64,000 nucleotides of DNA from Vibrio ponticus (lineage in GTDB: Bacteria > Pseudomonadota > Gammaproteobacteria > Enterobacterales > Vibrionaceae). The stretch lies in assembly GCF_009938225.1 (NCBI RefSeq), contig NZ_AP019657.1, forward strand, positions 2,604,001-2,668,000, in the 5' to 3' direction. Below are positions 23,107 through 33,345 of this stretch, piece after piece (the stretch's first letter is position 1; each line of letters opens with the position of its first letter). The translations under genes were made by a program, and so were the position numbers. The notes under the pieces are model-generated. The model did not search any database. It worked only from the letters and a program-made list of their open reading frames with translations, and had not been told where the DNA came from.

Positions 23107-24291
23107 TTATTCGAAGATCTTAGCAACAACACCAGCACCTACTGTACGGCCGCCTTCACGGATCGCAAAACGTAGACCTTCGTCCATTGCGATTGGTGCG
23201 ATTAGCTCAACAGTCATTTGGATGTTGTCGCCTGGCATTACCATTTCTACGCCTTCTGGTAGAGAGATATCACCAGTTACGTCAGTTGTACGGAAGTAGA
23301 ACTGTGGACGGTAGCCTTTGAAGAATGGAGTGTGACGACCACCTTCATCTTTAGATAGTACGTATACTTCTGACTCGAACTTAGTGTGTGGAGTGATTGA
23401 ACCAGGCTTAGCTAGTACTTGACCACGTTCAACGTCATCACGCTTAGTACCACGTAGAAGTGCACCAACGTTCTCACCAGCACGACCTTCGTCAAGAAGC
23501 TTACGGAACATCTCAACACCAGTACAAGTAGTAGTTGTTGTATCTTTGATACCAACGATTGCTACTTCGTCACCTACGTTTAGGATACCGCGCTCGATAC
23601 GACCAGTTACTACTGTACCACGACCTTGGATTGAGAATACGTCTTCGATTGGCATTAGGAATGGCATATCGATTGCACGCTCAGGTTCTGGGATGTAAGA
23701 ATCTAGTGCTTCAGCTAGTTCGATGATCTTAGCTTCCCACTGCTCTTCGCCGTTTAGTGCGCCTAGTGCAGAACCTTGGATAACTGGTAGGTCATCACCT
23801 GGGAAGTCGTATTCAGATAGAAGTTCACGAACTTCCATTTCTACTAGCTCTAGTAGCTCTTCGTCATCAACCATGTCACATTTGTTCATGAATACGATGA
23901 TGTAAGGGATACCAACCTGACGGCCTAGTAGGATGTGCTCACGAGTTTGTGGCATTGGACCATCAGTCGCAGCAACTACAAGGATACCACCGTCCATCTG
24001 TGCAGCACCAGTGATCATGTTTTTAACATAGTCAGCGTGTCCTGGACAGTCTACGTGTGCGTAGTGACGAGTTGGAGTGTCGTACTCTACGTGTGAAGTA
24101 GAGATTGTGATACCGCGCTCACGCTCTTCTGGAGCGTTATCGATAGATGCGAAGTCACGAGCAGCACCGCCGTAAACTTTTGCAAGAGTAGTACAGATAG
24201 CTGCAGTTAGAGTTGTTTTACCGTGGTCAACGTGGCCGATAGTACCAACGTTTACGTGCGGTTTTACACGTTCAAATTTTTCTTTAGACAT
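23107..24291 (-). CDS. tuf: Elongation factor Tu
   Basis: 394 aa. This GTPase delivers aminoacyl-tRNA to the ribosome. The P-loop is [10 protein letters not shown], the switch II region is [12 protein letters not shown] and the guanine-specificity motif is NKCDMV. Domains 2 and 3 are intact to the C-terminal GVVAKIFE. It is cotranscribed with four upstream tRNA genes, as tufB is in E. coli. A second copy probably exists in the str operon outside this window. Codon use is extremely biased. Confidence 0.98.
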   Translation of the reverse strand: MSKEKFERVKPHVNVGTIGHVDHGKTTLTAAICTTLAKVYGGAARDFASIDNAPEERERGITISTSHVEYDTPTRHYAHVDCPGHADYVKNMITGAAQMDGGILVVAATDGPMPQTREHILLGRQVGIPYIIVFMNKCDMVDDEELLELVEMEVRELLSEYDFPGDDLPVIQGSALGALNGEEQWEAKIIELAEALDSYIPEPERAIDMPFLMPIEDVFSIQGRGTVVTGRIERGILNVGDEVAIVGIKDTTTTTCTGVEMFRKLLDEGRAGENVGALLRGTKRDDVERGQVLAKPGSITPHTKFESEVYVLSKDEGGRHTPFFKGYRPQFYFRTTDVTGDISLPEGVEMVMPGDNIQMTVELIAPIAMDEGLRFAIREGGRTVGAGVVAKIFE

Positions 24292-24393
24292 GAGTTGTCC
24301 CTCTAGGTACGGATTTAAGTGGCGCGAATGACCACGTAACCAAACTTATTGGTGATAAAGTATATATCAAAAGGAAAATTTTGCTTTGAGAGC

Positions 24394-24469
<76 letters not shown>

Positions 24470-24482
24470 AACAAAATGTGAT

Positions 24483-24557
<75 letters not shown>

Positions 24558-24591
24558 ACACGTAACTCTTCGAGCTATTTCCTAAAGAATA

Positions 24592-24676
<85 letters not shown>

Positions 24677-24723
24677 AAATTTTTCAACCATTCACTCTAC
24701 CCTGCTCCTAGAACAGGAGGGAA

Positions 24724-24799
<76 letters not shown>

Positions 24800-24812
24800 A
24801 TAAGTGGTGCGC

Positions 24813-24841
24813 ATTCTATTGAATGATTTTCTAGCTTGCAA
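24813..24841 (-). promoter_or_regulatory. Promoter of the tRNA-tuf operon
   Basis: On the minus strand: -35 TTGCAA (24836-24841), exactly 17 bp, then -10 TAGAAT (24813-24818). The GC-rich discriminator GCGCACC follows, typical of stable-RNA promoters under stringent control. An A/T-rich tract upstream (24846-24870) could act as an UP element. Confidence 0.85.
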
Positions 24842-25007
24842 TAGCAAAATCAAAAAAAGTATTTTTTTTGCCAAGATTCCGTTCATTTGCTGAAATTTCG
24901 CACAGTTTTATCGATAAAATAATGAATCTGACTCGCTAGTGATTTGCTTTCTGATGCGCATGATGTATTTTCGCAACTTCTAAGCGATAAAAACAGTTAG
25001 GACAACT

Positions 25008-25931
25008 ATGACGCCATACCTCTCTTTTAATCGGCAACAATGGGCTGAACTGCGCAATTCAGTACCGATGACTTTGTCCGAAGCAGACTTAAAAGAGCTG
25101 CAAGGGGTCAATGAAAACCTAACCATGGAAGAGTCGGTTGAGATCTACCTACCACTCGCCCGCTTACTCAATCTGTATATTGCTGCGCGTAAAAATCGCA
25201 ATTCGGTATTGCAAAATTTTCTTGGCGCTACCAATGCAGCTCCCCCTTTTATTATTGGTATTGCAGGCAGTGTCGCAGTCGGTAAAAGCACCACCGCTCG
25301 TTTGCTTCAAGCGCTCCTTGCTCGTTGGCAAGACCACCCTAAAGTGGCGTTAGTGACCACCGATGGCTTTCTCTATCCGAAGAAGGTACTTGATGAGCGC
25401 GGCATTATGCATCGTAAGGGCTTCCCTGAATCTTACGACATTAAACGCTTAGTCGAGTTTGTCTCTGACATCAAAGCTGGTAAACCAGAACTTCAAGTTC
25501 CGGTCTATTCGCATATTACCTATGACATCACCGATGAGCTTAAAACGGTAGACCGACCAGACGTATTAATCATTGAAGGTCTCAACGTACTGCAAAGTGG
25601 TATGGATTACCCACACGATCCCCATCGAGTATTTGTCTCCGATTTTCTCGATTTCACTATCTACGTTGATGCTGAAACGGATGTGATAGAGAGCTGGTAT
25701 GTGGAACGCTTCTTGAAATTTCGTCAAGGTGCGTTTACCAAGCCTGGTTCTTACTTTAGTCACTACACTCAATTGAGCGAACAAGAAGCGATTGATAAAG
25801 CACGCGCCATTTGGCGCAGCATCAATGGGATCAATTTAGAAGAGAATATTTTGCCAACCAAAGGGCGAGCGCAGCTCGTTTTGAAAAAAGGCTCGCATCA
25901 CTTAGTTGAAAAGATTTTACTGCGTAAGTAG
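25008..25931 (+). CDS. coaA: Type I pantothenate kinase
   Basis: 307 aa. It phosphorylates pantothenate, the first and feedback-regulated step of coenzyme A synthesis. The P-loop is [17 protein letters not shown], followed by VTTDGFLYP and the KGFPESYD segment that defines the prokaryotic type I enzyme. AGGA precedes the ATG. It is divergent from the tRNA-tuf operon, the same neighbour as in E. coli. Confidence 0.96.
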   Translation: MTPYLSFNRQQWAELRNSVPMTLSEADLKELQGVNENLTMEESVEIYLPLARLLNLYIAARKNRNSVLQNFLGATNAAPPFIIGIAGSVAVGKSTTARLLQALLARWQDHPKVALVTTDGFLYPKKVLDERGIMHRKGFPESYDIKRLVEFVSDIKAGKPELQVPVYSHITYDITDELKTVDRPDVLIIEGLNVLQSGMDYPHDPHRVFVSDFLDFTIYVDAETDVIESWYVERFLKFRQGAFTKPGSYFSHYTQLSEQEAIDKARAIWRSINGINLEENILPTKGRAQLVLKKGSHHLVEKILLRK

Positions 25932-25968
25932 AAACGTAACACTTTCAGTTTCACTTTCAGTTCCGATA

Positions 25969-26004
25969 ACAAAAGAGCAAGCCAATGGCTTGCTCTTTTG
26001 TTTA
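25969..26004. terminator. Bidirectional terminator between coaA and the DUF805 gene
   Basis: Fifteen-base-pair perfect stem, ACAAAAGAGCAAGCC (25969-25983) against 25987-26001, with an AAT loop. Each strand ends in T-rich sequence, so it can serve both convergent genes. Confidence 0.9.
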
Positions 26005-26024
26005 TCTCATCACGCTCATTCCGC

Positions 26025-26450
26025 TTAAACTGGTTCACGTCCAAATTGGTTTTCACCCGCTTGACCTTTAAGGAAACCACATTCAATCAGAATCCATGCA
26101 CCACACACCAAGGCTGCTAATGAGATCAGCATCTGTAACGTCGAAGTTTCAACAGGCACACCGGGATCAGCAGCCGGTACTGCCATACGTCCAATGATAA
26201 GTGGAATATTAAGCAATAACCACCAGCTCGATTTGCCACGGTCATGCCAACGCTTAGCGGTGATCGCTAAATCTGGAATCAACACCACAATCAAAAACAC
26301 CGGTAAAATCAAATGCGCCAGTGCGGGGAATAAGGCGTTTAAACCTATACCAAAACCCACAATTAATAAGTAATAGAAAATATTCCAAGTCCAGTAGACT
26401 TTACGTCCAATGCGACCTTGAAAAGAAAATAGTAGTTCTTTTATCGACAT
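26025..26450 (-). CDS. DUF805 inner-membrane protein
   Basis: 141 aa. DUF805 proteins (E. coli YhaH/YhaI type) are small membrane proteins of unknown function. The family start LLFSFQGRIGRKVYWTWN is clear, followed by membrane helices and the conserved AITAKRWHDRGKSSWWLL before another helix. A GTG at 26459 would add three residues. The ATG at 26450 has AGG at a better distance. It is 21 bp downstream of the isomerase-like gene on the same strand, so the two may be cotranscribed. Confidence 0.85.
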   Translation of the reverse strand: MSIKELLFSFQGRIGRKVYWTWNIFYYLLIVGFGIGLNALFPALAHLILPVFLIVVLIPDLAITAKRWHDRGKSSWWLLLNIPLIIGRMAVPAADPGVPVETSTLQMLISLAALVCGAWILIECGFLKGQAGENQFGREPV

Positions 26451-26471
26451 CTTACACACCTAATAAATGGG

Positions 26472-26819
26472 CTAATTCACCACTTTTTGAAAACATTCTC
26501 GGTCCATATCACGAATGTCAATGGTGAGGCTATGCACGTGACTCGCCTGCTCTTGCAGCACGAGCATAAGCATCCGCGATAACTCCCGCTTTTGCTCTGC
26601 GCTACGACCATCTAACAAATCAAACGTAACATGGATAAAGTCTACACTATCCGCGTGTTCTCCGATCAACCAATCGTGATAGCGATGCGCGCGCGATTTG
26701 AGTGAGGGCGCATCAAACAGACCAGATTGTATCGCAACGTGATGTAAATCTTCCAATAATCGTTGGATGTTGACGCGCTCTTCGACTGAGTTTGAATATT
26801 CCATAACAAGATGTGGCAT
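26472..26819 (-). CDS. 5-carboxymethyl-2-hydroxymuconate isomerase family protein
   Basis: 115 aa, tautomerase superfamily (CHMI/HpcD). The mature protein would start with the catalytic Pro after removal of Met: MPHLVMEYSNSVEER. Other conserved parts are KSRAHRYHDWLIG and FIHVTFDLLDGRS. In E. coli C this enzyme acts in homoprotocatechuate breakdown, but no other gene of that pathway is nearby, so the substrate here is uncertain. The frame is open to 26963. I chose the ATG at 26819 because AGGGA lies five bases upstream and because Pro must be residue 2. Confidence 0.8.
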   Translation of the reverse strand: MPHLVMEYSNSVEERVNIQRLLEDLHHVAIQSGLFDAPSLKSRAHRYHDWLIGEHADSVDFIHVTFDLLDGRSAEQKRELSRMLMLVLQEQASHVHSLTIDIRDMDRECFQKVVN

Positions 26820-27082
26820 AGATGTCCCTATTGCGTTGTTGATCCCTTCTGACCTCGCACTAATACCAATTTCATCAGCAGATGCCGAGCCAATTGCTAT
26901 CATTCTGTCTAGGAGATCACTGATACAAGCCCAAAGCCCCTCATCTAAAGACGTTTGTATCAAAGCGAAAGAAAGTTCCTAAATAAGAAATGATACGGGT
27001 CATGATCTACAAGATTTATTCTGTTATATTCTTACGTAGATTTTTTACATTAACGCTTTAATTTAAATATGGAGATATTCCT

Positions 27083-27853
27083 ATGCGTCGTCCTGTAGTG
27101 ATGGGTAACTGGAAACTTAATGGCAGCAAAGCAATGGTTAAAGAGCTGCTAACTGGTCTTAACGCTGAACTTCAAGGCGTTGAAGGTGTAGACGTGGCAG
27201 TTGCTCCACCAGCACTTTACATCGACCTAGCTGAGCGCGTGATCGCAGAAGGCGAAAGCAAAATCATCCTTGGTGCACAAAACACTGACCTAAACAACAG
27301 CGGTGCATTCACTGGCGACATGTCTCCAGAAATGCTAAAAGATTTCGGTGCAACTCACATCATCATCGGTCACTCTGAGCGTCGTGAATACCACAACGAA
27401 TCTGACGAGTTCATCGCGAAGAAATTCAACTTCCTAAAAGAAAATGGTCTAACTCCAGTTTTCTGTATCGGTGAATCTGAAGCTCAAAACGAAGCGGGCG
27501 AAACTGAAGCAGTATGTGCACGTCAAATCAACGCAGTTATCGACGCATACGGTGTTGAAGCTCTAAACGGCGCAATCATCGCTTACGAACCAATCTGGGC
27601 AATCGGTACTGGTAAAGCAGCAACTGCTGAAGATGCACAGCGCATCCACGCATCTATTCGTGCTCTAATCGCAGCGAAAGACGAAGCAGTAGCAGAACAA
27701 GTAATCATTCAATACGGCGGCTCTGTTAAACCAGAAAACGCTGAAGCTTACTTCTCACAACCAGACATCGATGGTGCTCTAGTTGGTGGTGCTTCTCTAG
27801 ACGCTAAGAGCTTCGCAGCGATCGCTAAAGCGGCAGCAGCAGCGAAAGCTTAA
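27083..27853 (+). CDS. tpiA: Triose-phosphate isomerase
   Basis: 256 aa. It interconverts dihydroxyacetone phosphate and glyceraldehyde 3-phosphate. The active-site lysine is in MGNWKLNGS, the electrophilic histidine in IIGHSERRE and the catalytic glutamate in [11 protein letters not shown]; the phosphate loop is YGGSV. GGAGA precedes the start codon. Codon use is highly biased. It is monocistronic with a strong terminator. Confidence 0.98.
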   Translation: MRRPVVMGNWKLNGSKAMVKELLTGLNAELQGVEGVDVAVAPPALYIDLAERVIAEGESKIILGAQNTDLNNSGAFTGDMSPEMLKDFGATHIIIGHSERREYHNESDEFIAKKFNFLKENGLTPVFCIGESEAQNEAGETEAVCARQINAVIDAYGVEALNGAIIAYEPIWAIGTGKAATAEDAQRIHASIRALIAAKDEAVAEQVIIQYGGSVKPENAEAYFSQPDIDGALVGGASLDAKSFAAIAKAAAAAKA

Positions 27854-27881
27854 TTTTCGATTTCATTGTCGAAATAGATTC

Positions 27882-27908
27882 AAAGGTCAGCTTCGGCTGG
27901 CCTTTTTG
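27882..27908 (+). terminator. Intrinsic terminator of tpiA
   Basis: Ten-base-pair stem AAAGGTCAGC/GCTGGCCTTT (27882-27891 and 27896-27905) closed by a TTCG tetraloop, followed by T's. Confidence 0.92.
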
Positions 27909-28015
27909 CTACCCACCTAAGTAACAATTATAGTTTGCGGCAAATTCACACCTTTGCCCTATCACCCACGCGGTGAATCAAGTATTCTACGCTTTTCCCC
28001 AAGTTCGACTACTTT

Positions 28016-29362
28016 ATGCACGATAAACACGGTCTACTGACTGGCTCCATACCTAAAGTGCTGCGGCAAATGACCATCCCAATGACGATGGGCATGATCG
28101 CCATATTAATGTTTAACCTAGTCGATACCTTTTTTATCTCGCTATTGGGTACTCAAGCCCTAGCCGCCGTCAGTTATACCTTCCCAGTTACGTTTACCGT
28201 CAACTGCATCACTATGGGCATCGGCGTTGGGCTCTCCACCAACATTGGTCGTTTGTTGGGGCAAGGTCATGCTCAAGACGCAGCCCGTTTTACCACCCAC
28301 GGTCTGCTGCTTGCGGTCGTCTTAGTCACTCTCGCCTCGACTTTAGGTTTGCTAACCATCGAGCCGCTCTTCCTTGCGCTGGGTGCCGAAGCCAAACTGA
28401 TCCCGCTGATTGAGCAGTATATGGCGATTTGGTACTTCTCGATCCCATTGTTAGTGATTCCCATGGCAGGCAACAGTGCCATTCGTTCGACTGGAGATAC
28501 CAAAACACCCGCGAAAATGATGATGCTGGCTGGGCTGATTAACGGTGTGCTCGATCCATTATTGATATTTGGCTACGGTCCGTTCCCTGAACTTGGTATT
28601 CAAGGCGCTGCGATTGCCAGCGCTGTCAGTTGGTTAGGAGCTTTAGTGGGTTCTTTGTATGTACTGATCAAGCGTGAAAAGTTGCTGGCTTTACCCAACT
28701 TCAACTATCTGGTTGAAGACTGTCGAATGATCTTAAAAATTGGTACGCCAGCAGCCCTGTCAAACGCCATGTCTCCACTATCGGGAGCACTGCTGATGAT
28801 GATCTTATCGACGCACGGTACATCGGTCGTTGCCGCTTACGGCGCAGCGCAACGCATCGAGTCAATTTTGATTCTAGTCTTAATGTCCCTAACCTCAGCA
28901 TTAACCCCATTTATGGCACAAAACTTTGGCGCAGATAATCCACAGCGCAGCTTTGCCGGGCTCTTTCTCAGTATGCGCTTCGCGATTGGTTTCCAGTTGG
29001 TCGTCTTCATCATGATGGTACCGCTCAGCATTCCATTGTCAGCGATGTTCTCGCAAGAGCAAGCCGTACAAAACCAACTGTGGCATTATCTCATTGTGGT
29101 GCCGTTTAGCTATGGCTTCCAAGGGATCATGATGATGCTAGTTTCCGGTCTCAACGCGATGCATCAACCGATTAAAGCCTTCCAATGGAGTGCAATGCGT
29201 TTGTTCCTATTTACACTCCCGCTCGCTTGGATTGGTGGGGTTTACTATAGCGTCGAAGGCGTATTCTTTGGTATTGCGTTGGGTAACATCCTCGGCGGAA
29301 GCTTAAGTTACCTCTATGCAGTTAGACTGCGAGAGCAATATCGTCACCTCTCGGCAGAATGA
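28016..29362 (+). CDS. MATE-family multidrug efflux transporter
   Basis: 448 aa with about twelve membrane helices in two homologous halves. MATE proteins export cationic drugs and metabolites in exchange for sodium or protons. The first half has PMTMGMIAILMFNLVDTFF and the conserved aspartate of helix 1. The motif GNSAIRSTGDTKTPAKM follows helix 5. The coupling ion and substrates cannot be told from this sequence. The ribosome binding site is weak. It stands alone with its own terminator. Confidence 0.9.
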   Translation: MHDKHGLLTGSIPKVLRQMTIPMTMGMIAILMFNLVDTFFISLLGTQALAAVSYTFPVTFTVNCITMGIGVGLSTNIGRLLGQGHAQDAARFTTHGLLLAVVLVTLASTLGLLTIEPLFLALGAEAKLIPLIEQYMAIWYFSIPLLVIPMAGNSAIRSTGDTKTPAKMMMLAGLINGVLDPLLIFGYGPFPELGIQGAAIASAVSWLGALVGSLYVLIKREKLLALPNFNYLVEDCRMILKIGTPAALSNAMSPLSGALLMMILSTHGTSVVAAYGAAQRIESILILVLMSLTSALTPFMAQNFGADNPQRSFAGLFLSMRFAIGFQLVVFIMMVPLSIPLSAMFSQEQAVQNQLWHYLIVVPFSYGFQGIMMMLVSGLNAMHQPIKAFQWSAMRLFLFTLPLAWIGGVYYSVEGVFFGIALGNILGGSLSYLYAVRLREQYRHLSAE

Positions 29363-29389
29363 GCGCTCAAATCAGCCGCCCATGATGCA

Positions 29390-29419
29390 AAAAAGCCAGC
29401 TTAGTCAGCTGGCTTTTTA
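29390..29419. terminator. Bidirectional terminator between the MATE gene and rraA
   Basis: Eleven-base-pair stem AAAAGCCAGCT/AGCTGGCTTTT (29391-29401 and 29407-29417) with a TAGTC loop and T's on both strands. It lies between convergent genes. Confidence 0.9.
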
Positions 29420-29422
29420 CAT

Positions 29423-29944
29423 TTAGACGTCTTCGTCATCAACCTCATCGTCTAGTTCGAGGTCAATATTGAGAGGTTCCTGAGAGAGAATGACACCAGT
29501 GTTATCGGCATAGAGGTAATCTTCTGGGATAAACGTCACGCCACCGAAGTTAACCGGTACATCAATTTCCCCTTCACCTTTGTTAGTTGCTCCCACTGGG
29601 ATAGAAGCCAAAGCTTGAATGCCAATGCTCATGTCTTCCAGTTCATCGACTTCGCGCACACAACCGTACACGACAATACCTTCCCACTCGTTCTCTTCAG
29701 CCAGTGCCGCGATCTCCGCATCAACTAAAGCTCGACGCAAAGAACCGCCACCATCGACCAGTAAGACTCGACCAACACCATCTTGCTCTAGAATATCGCG
29801 GATAATGCCGTTGTCCTCAAAACACTTAATCGTAGTGATTTGACCGGCAAACGACGCACTACCGCCAAAGTTACTAAACATAGGTTCTACCACATCCACT
29901 TGATCCAAGTAGATATCGCATAATGCAGAAGTATTGTATTCCAT
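29423..29944 (-). CDS. rraA: Regulator of RNase E activity RraA
   Basis: 173 aa. It binds the RNase E C-terminal scaffold and inhibits mRNA decay. The fold is a ring-shaped trimer related to aldolases. Conserved parts are [35 protein letters not shown] and [19 protein letters not shown]. The C-terminal tail is very acidic. The start at 29944 ([14 protein letters not shown]) was preferred to one nine codons upstream. It follows menA by 76 bp, the same order as in E. coli. Confidence 0.94.
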   Translation of the reverse strand: MEYNTSALCDIYLDQVDVVEPMFSNFGGSASFAGQITTIKCFEDNGIIRDILEQDGVGRVLLVDGGGSLRRALVDAEIAALAEENEWEGIVVYGCVREVDELEDMSIGIQALASIPVGATNKGEGEIDVPVNFGGVTFIPEDYLYADNTGVILSQEPLNIDLELDDEVDDEDV

Positions 29945-30020
29945 AGCCTTTCTTCTCATAGCATTGGTCATATAAATCGAGTATATCCAGTCACTTTATC
30001 ATTGCAACGACAAGCTGAAA

Positions 30021-30938
30021 TTAACTCACCAGAGTTTGAGCTATAACCACCCCTGCAAACAGCAAGTTGGTTACTAAAGAGCACTTAACCACAACCGGCA
30101 TCATAGGTGCAATTTGCGCTGGCTGCTCCGCGAGCCATACCGCTTTACCATGTTTAAAGGTCACCATCAGGCTCAATAAAAATGGCAACATTACCCACAC
30201 AGGAGAAGGTTGCAGCAATAGATAAGCGATAAACGCCGCTACCGCACCACCCAACAGTACAAAGTGATACTGCTTCGCGCGCTTTTGTCCAAGACGAACA
30301 GCCACTGTGCGTTTGCCACAGCGCTCATCATTTTCAATATCACGCATATTGTTGATGTTCAGTACGGCTACAGCTAAAAGTCCACAACCTACCGCTGGTA
30401 AAGCCAGTGACAGGTCGACAATGCCAGTATGCAAAAAGTACGTTCCAGCAACACCGAGAAGACCGAAGAAGATAAATACCGAAATATCACCTAAGCCAAC
30501 ATAGCCATAGGGTTTGTTTCCCACGGTATAAGCAATTGCAGCGCCTATCGCCAATAAGCCAAGCCCAATAAACGCTAAGATGCTTTCCCAGCTATTGAGC
30601 GCATGCAGCACCAATACCAGACCAGCAATCATAGTCAGAATGACATTGACGATAATGGCTTGTTTCATGGTTTTAGGCGTTACCGCGCCCGATTGGATTG
30701 CCCTTGTTGGACCTAAGCGTACTTCGTTGTCGGTTCCCTTGACTGCATCTCCATAATCATTGGCCAGATTCGATAGGATCTGTAACAAAGTCGCAGTAAC
30801 AAATGCCAATACCGCAACGGAGAGTGAAAAATGGTGGCTCGAGAACGCCAAAACACTGCCGGTCAAAATAGAGACCAGCGCCAAAGGCAAAGTTTTTGGT
30901 CGAGCGGCATCAAGCCATATTTGCAGCGTCTGTTTCAT
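30021..30938 (-). CDS. menA: 1,4-dihydroxy-2-naphthoate polyprenyltransferase
   Basis: 305 aa. This UbiA-family membrane enzyme attaches the polyprenyl chain to DHNA to make demethylmenaquinone for anaerobic respiration. The first prenyl-diphosphate/magnesium motif is NLANDYGDAVKGTDNEVR, and the second aspartate-rich motif is NNMRDIENDERCGKRT. About eight or nine membrane helices are apparent. It is probably the first gene of a menA-rraA operon. Confidence 0.95.
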   Translation of the reverse strand: MKQTLQIWLDAARPKTLPLALVSILTGSVLAFSSHHFSLSVAVLAFVTATLLQILSNLANDYGDAVKGTDNEVRLGPTRAIQSGAVTPKTMKQAIIVNVILTMIAGLVLVLHALNSWESILAFIGLGLLAIGAAIAYTVGNKPYGYVGLGDISVFIFFGLLGVAGTYFLHTGIVDLSLALPAVGCGLLAVAVLNINNMRDIENDERCGKRTVAVRLGQKRAKQYHFVLLGGAVAAFIAYLLLQPSPVWVMLPFLLSLMVTFKHGKAVWLAEQPAQIAPMMPVVVKCSLVTNLLFAGVVIAQTLVS

Positions 30939-31001
30939 ACTCGTCAGTTTAGTGAGTTATCCAATAATAGGAATTGTGTCATATCAAAGTTAGCAGAAAA
31001 A

Positions 31002-31030
31002 TAAAAAGGCCACCGAAGTGACCTTTTATA
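31002..31030 (-). terminator. Terminator of efp
   Basis: Stem AAAAGGCCAC/GTGACCTTTT (31004-31013 and 31018-31027) with a CGAA loop, which is UUCG on the minus strand. T's follow in the efp direction. Confidence 0.9.
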
Positions 31031-31043
31031 AATTTCGCATAGA

Positions 31044-31610
31044 TTATTTTACGCGGCTTACGTATTCTGCTGAACGAGTGTCAACGCGGATTACTTCACC
31101 GATAGCGATAAATAGTGGAACACGTACCACTGCACCAGTAGACAGTGTTGCTGGCTTACCACCAGTACCTTGAGTGTCGCCTTTTAGACCTGGGTCTGTT
31201 TCAACAACTTCAAGCTCAACGAAGTTTGGTGGAGTAACAGCGATTGGGTTACCGTTCCAAAGTGTTAGCATACAAGTGTTGTTTTCTACTAGCCACTTAG
31301 CGTTCTCACCAACTGCTTTCATGTCTGCAGCGATTTGTTCGAACGTTTCGTTGTTCATAAAGTGGTAGAATTCGCCATCGTTGTATAGGTAATCTAGATC
31401 GATATCCATTACGTCAGCCACTTCAACAGTGTCGCCAGACTTGAATGTTTTCTCTAGAACTTTACCTGAAAGCAACTTACGGATTTTAACGCGGTTGAAT
31501 GCTTGACCTTTACCTGGTTTTACATACTCGTTTTCGAGAATGACACAAGGCTCGTTATCAAGCATAATTTTAAGACCGCCTTTGAATTCATTCGTGCTAA
31601 CAGTAGCCAT
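31044..31610 (-). CDS. efp: Elongation factor P
   Basis: 188 aa, three OB-like domains. It rescues ribosomes stalled at polyproline. Domain I carries the modification loop [13 protein letters not shown]; the lysine at residue 34 is the one beta-lysylated by EpmA/EpmB in E. coli. That epmB is divergently transcribed from the next gene supports this modification here. EpmA and EpmC are not in the window. Confidence 0.97.
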   Translation of the reverse strand: MATVSTNEFKGGLKIMLDNEPCVILENEYVKPGKGQAFNRVKIRKLLSGKVLEKTFKSGDTVEVADVMDIDLDYLYNDGEFYHFMNNETFEQIAADMKAVGENAKWLVENNTCMLTLWNGNPIAVTPPNFVELEVVETDPGLKGDTQGTGGKPATLSTGAVVRVPLFIAIGEVIRVDTRSAEYVSRVK

Positions 31611-31643
31611 TTTTTCCTCTTACCATTCTTCGAGTTAAATTTA

Positions 31644-32666
31644 ATGCCGCACATCATAACCCGAAATGCCGATTCTGTTGAGCAAAACTGGCTCAAACAG
31701 CTAGCTAATGGGATCTCTGATCCTGCAAAACTGCTGGAACAATTGGAGATCGATCCATCACCATGGCAACACGGATTTGAAGCGAGGACGCTTTTTGCAC
31801 AGCGTGTGCCGCAAAGTTTTGTCGATAGAATGGAAAAAGGCAATCCTTTTGATCCGCTTTTACGCCAAGTTTTACCGTTATCAGAAGAATTTGCGGTACA
31901 TGAAGGTTACTCAACCGACCCGTTGGAAGAGCAAGATAATCAAATCCCAGGGCTTTTGCACAAATACCGCAATCGAGCGTTAATGATTGTCAAAGGTGGC
32001 TGCGCGGTAAACTGTCGTTATTGCTTCCGCCGTCACTTCCCTTACCAAGAGAACAAGGGCAGCAAATCGGTGTGGCAAGCAAGCTTGGATTACATCGCTG
32101 CGCATAGTGAACTCAATGAAGTGATCTTTTCCGGCGGCGACCCTTTAATGGCAAAAGACGATGAGCTGCGTTGGCTAATTGAGCGTATCGCTACCATTCC
32201 ACACATTAAGCGTCTGCGTATTCACTCTCGCTTGCCCGTAGTGATCCCAGCGCGTATCACGGATGAACTGCTAGAAATCTTCCGTTCGACTCGCTTGCAA
32301 GTGATCTTGGTCACCCACATCAACCACGCTAATGAGATCAACCAAGAGCTGACAGACAAAACCGCACAGCTTAAGCAAAACGGCGTCACCCTACTCAATC
32401 AAGGCGTGTTACTTAAGGGCGTCAATGACAGTGTTAAAGCGTTAGTCGCCCTCAGCGAAGCGTTATTCGATGCCAATATTTTGCCTTATTACTTACATGT
32501 GCTGGATAAGGTGCAGGGGGCTGCGCATTTCTTGGTGAGTGATCAAGAAGCCAAACGATTGATGGCAGGTCTCATTGAAGAGGTCTCGGGTTATCTCGTA
32601 CCAACCTTAACCCGAGAAATCGGTGGTCGCCCAAGCAAAACGCCGCTCGATTTGCATTTAGAATAA
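31644..32666 (+). CDS. epmB: EF-P (R)-beta-lysine modification protein EpmB (lysine 2,3-aminomutase-like)
   Basis: 340 aa. This radical-SAM, PLP-dependent aminomutase makes (R)-beta-lysine for EF-P modification. The cluster motif CAVNCRYCFRRHFPY holds the three cysteines, SGGDPLMAKDDEL is the SAM-binding GGDP region, and the length matches E. coli EpmB. The frame is open 47 codons upstream into efp. The ATG at 31644 begins the conserved sequence (MPHIITRN) and leaves a 33-bp gap from efp. The ribosome binding site is weak. Confidence 0.94.
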   Translation: MPHIITRNADSVEQNWLKQLANGISDPAKLLEQLEIDPSPWQHGFEARTLFAQRVPQSFVDRMEKGNPFDPLLRQVLPLSEEFAVHEGYSTDPLEEQDNQIPGLLHKYRNRALMIVKGGCAVNCRYCFRRHFPYQENKGSKSVWQASLDYIAAHSELNEVIFSGGDPLMAKDDELRWLIERIATIPHIKRLRIHSRLPVVIPARITDELLEIFRSTRLQVILVTHINHANEINQELTDKTAQLKQNGVTLLNQGVLLKGVNDSVKALVALSEALFDANILPYYLHVLDKVQGAAHFLVSDQEAKRLMAGLIEEVSGYLVPTLTREIGGRPSKTPLDLHLE

Positions 32667-32749
32667 TTTTTACACTAAGCGCACAGTAAACAGGTAGGCG
32701 ATGTTGTTACAATACTCCAGCCTGTTAACTACCCAACTTTTAACTGACC

Positions 32750-33250
32750 ATGTATAAAAAAGTGATCGGCTTTACCCTTATCGAACTTGTTGTCGTGATT
32801 GTTGTTCTTGGCATACTGGCTGTCACCGCTTTACCGCGCATGGTAAATCTACAGACAGATGCTCGCATCTCGGCACTGCAAGGGTTAAAAGCGGGCATGC
32901 AAAGCGCTGCTGATATGGTGCACCCCATTGCGATACGAGAAGGATTCGGCAGCGTCAGCCGTGCAGAGATGACGATTGAAGGTGATAAGGTAAAACTTGC
33001 TTACGGTTACCCTGCTGCTATCGCCAAAGAGAATTGGGCAAACCTTATTCAAACCACCTTTGTCGATGGTGAGCATGATGCAAACATTCCGAGTGAATGG
33101 TACTTCCACAATCCGGGGAGCGATGAGGATGGTTGGATACGTTTTATGCCAAAGTCTCGCAAGTCATCAAGTGAACAGTGCTACTTCACCTACTATGAAG
33201 CCAGCGCCACTGAGCCACCCCGCTTTGAATTTACCACTAGCGGCTGCTAG
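32750..33250 (+). CDS. Type IV pilin-like (prepilin) protein, orphan
   Basis: 166 aa. The N-terminus is a class III/type IVa-like prepilin signal: short basic leader MYKKVIG, cut before F, then the FTLIELVVVIVVLGILAV helix with Glu at mature position 5. A globular domain with two cysteines, residues 144 and 166, follows; they probably close a C-terminal disulfide loop as in type IV pilins. The mid-part (SALQGLKAGMQSAADMVH) resembles MSHA-type pilins. There are no assembly genes next to it, so any system assembling it must be encoded elsewhere. Confidence 0.85.
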   Translation: MYKKVIGFTLIELVVVIVVLGILAVTALPRMVNLQTDARISALQGLKAGMQSAADMVHPIAIREGFGSVSRAEMTIEGDKVKLAYGYPAAIAKENWANLIQTTFVDGEHDANIPSEWYFHNPGSDEDGWIRFMPKSRKSSSEQCYFTYYEASATEPPRFEFTTSGC

Positions 33251-33300
33251 CGCTATCAGAGAGTTCGAGTACGACCAAAGGTTGGTTAATCTCAGAGACA

Positions 33301-33330
33301 AAAAAACCACCTCAAGCGGTGGTTTTTTAT
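33301..33330. terminator. Bidirectional terminator between the pilin-like gene and pfkA
   Basis: Eleven-base-pair stem AAAAAACCACC/GGTGGTTTTTT (33301-33311 and 33318-33328) with a six-base loop, T-tracts on both strands, between convergent genes. Confidence 0.9.
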
Positions 33331-33345
33331 CTCAATCAAAGCAGT

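Noticed and set aside
26820..26963. N-terminal extension of the CHMI-family gene
   Set aside because: The enzyme needs Pro directly after the initiator Met, and the ribosome binding site is before 26819. The extension is not like the family.
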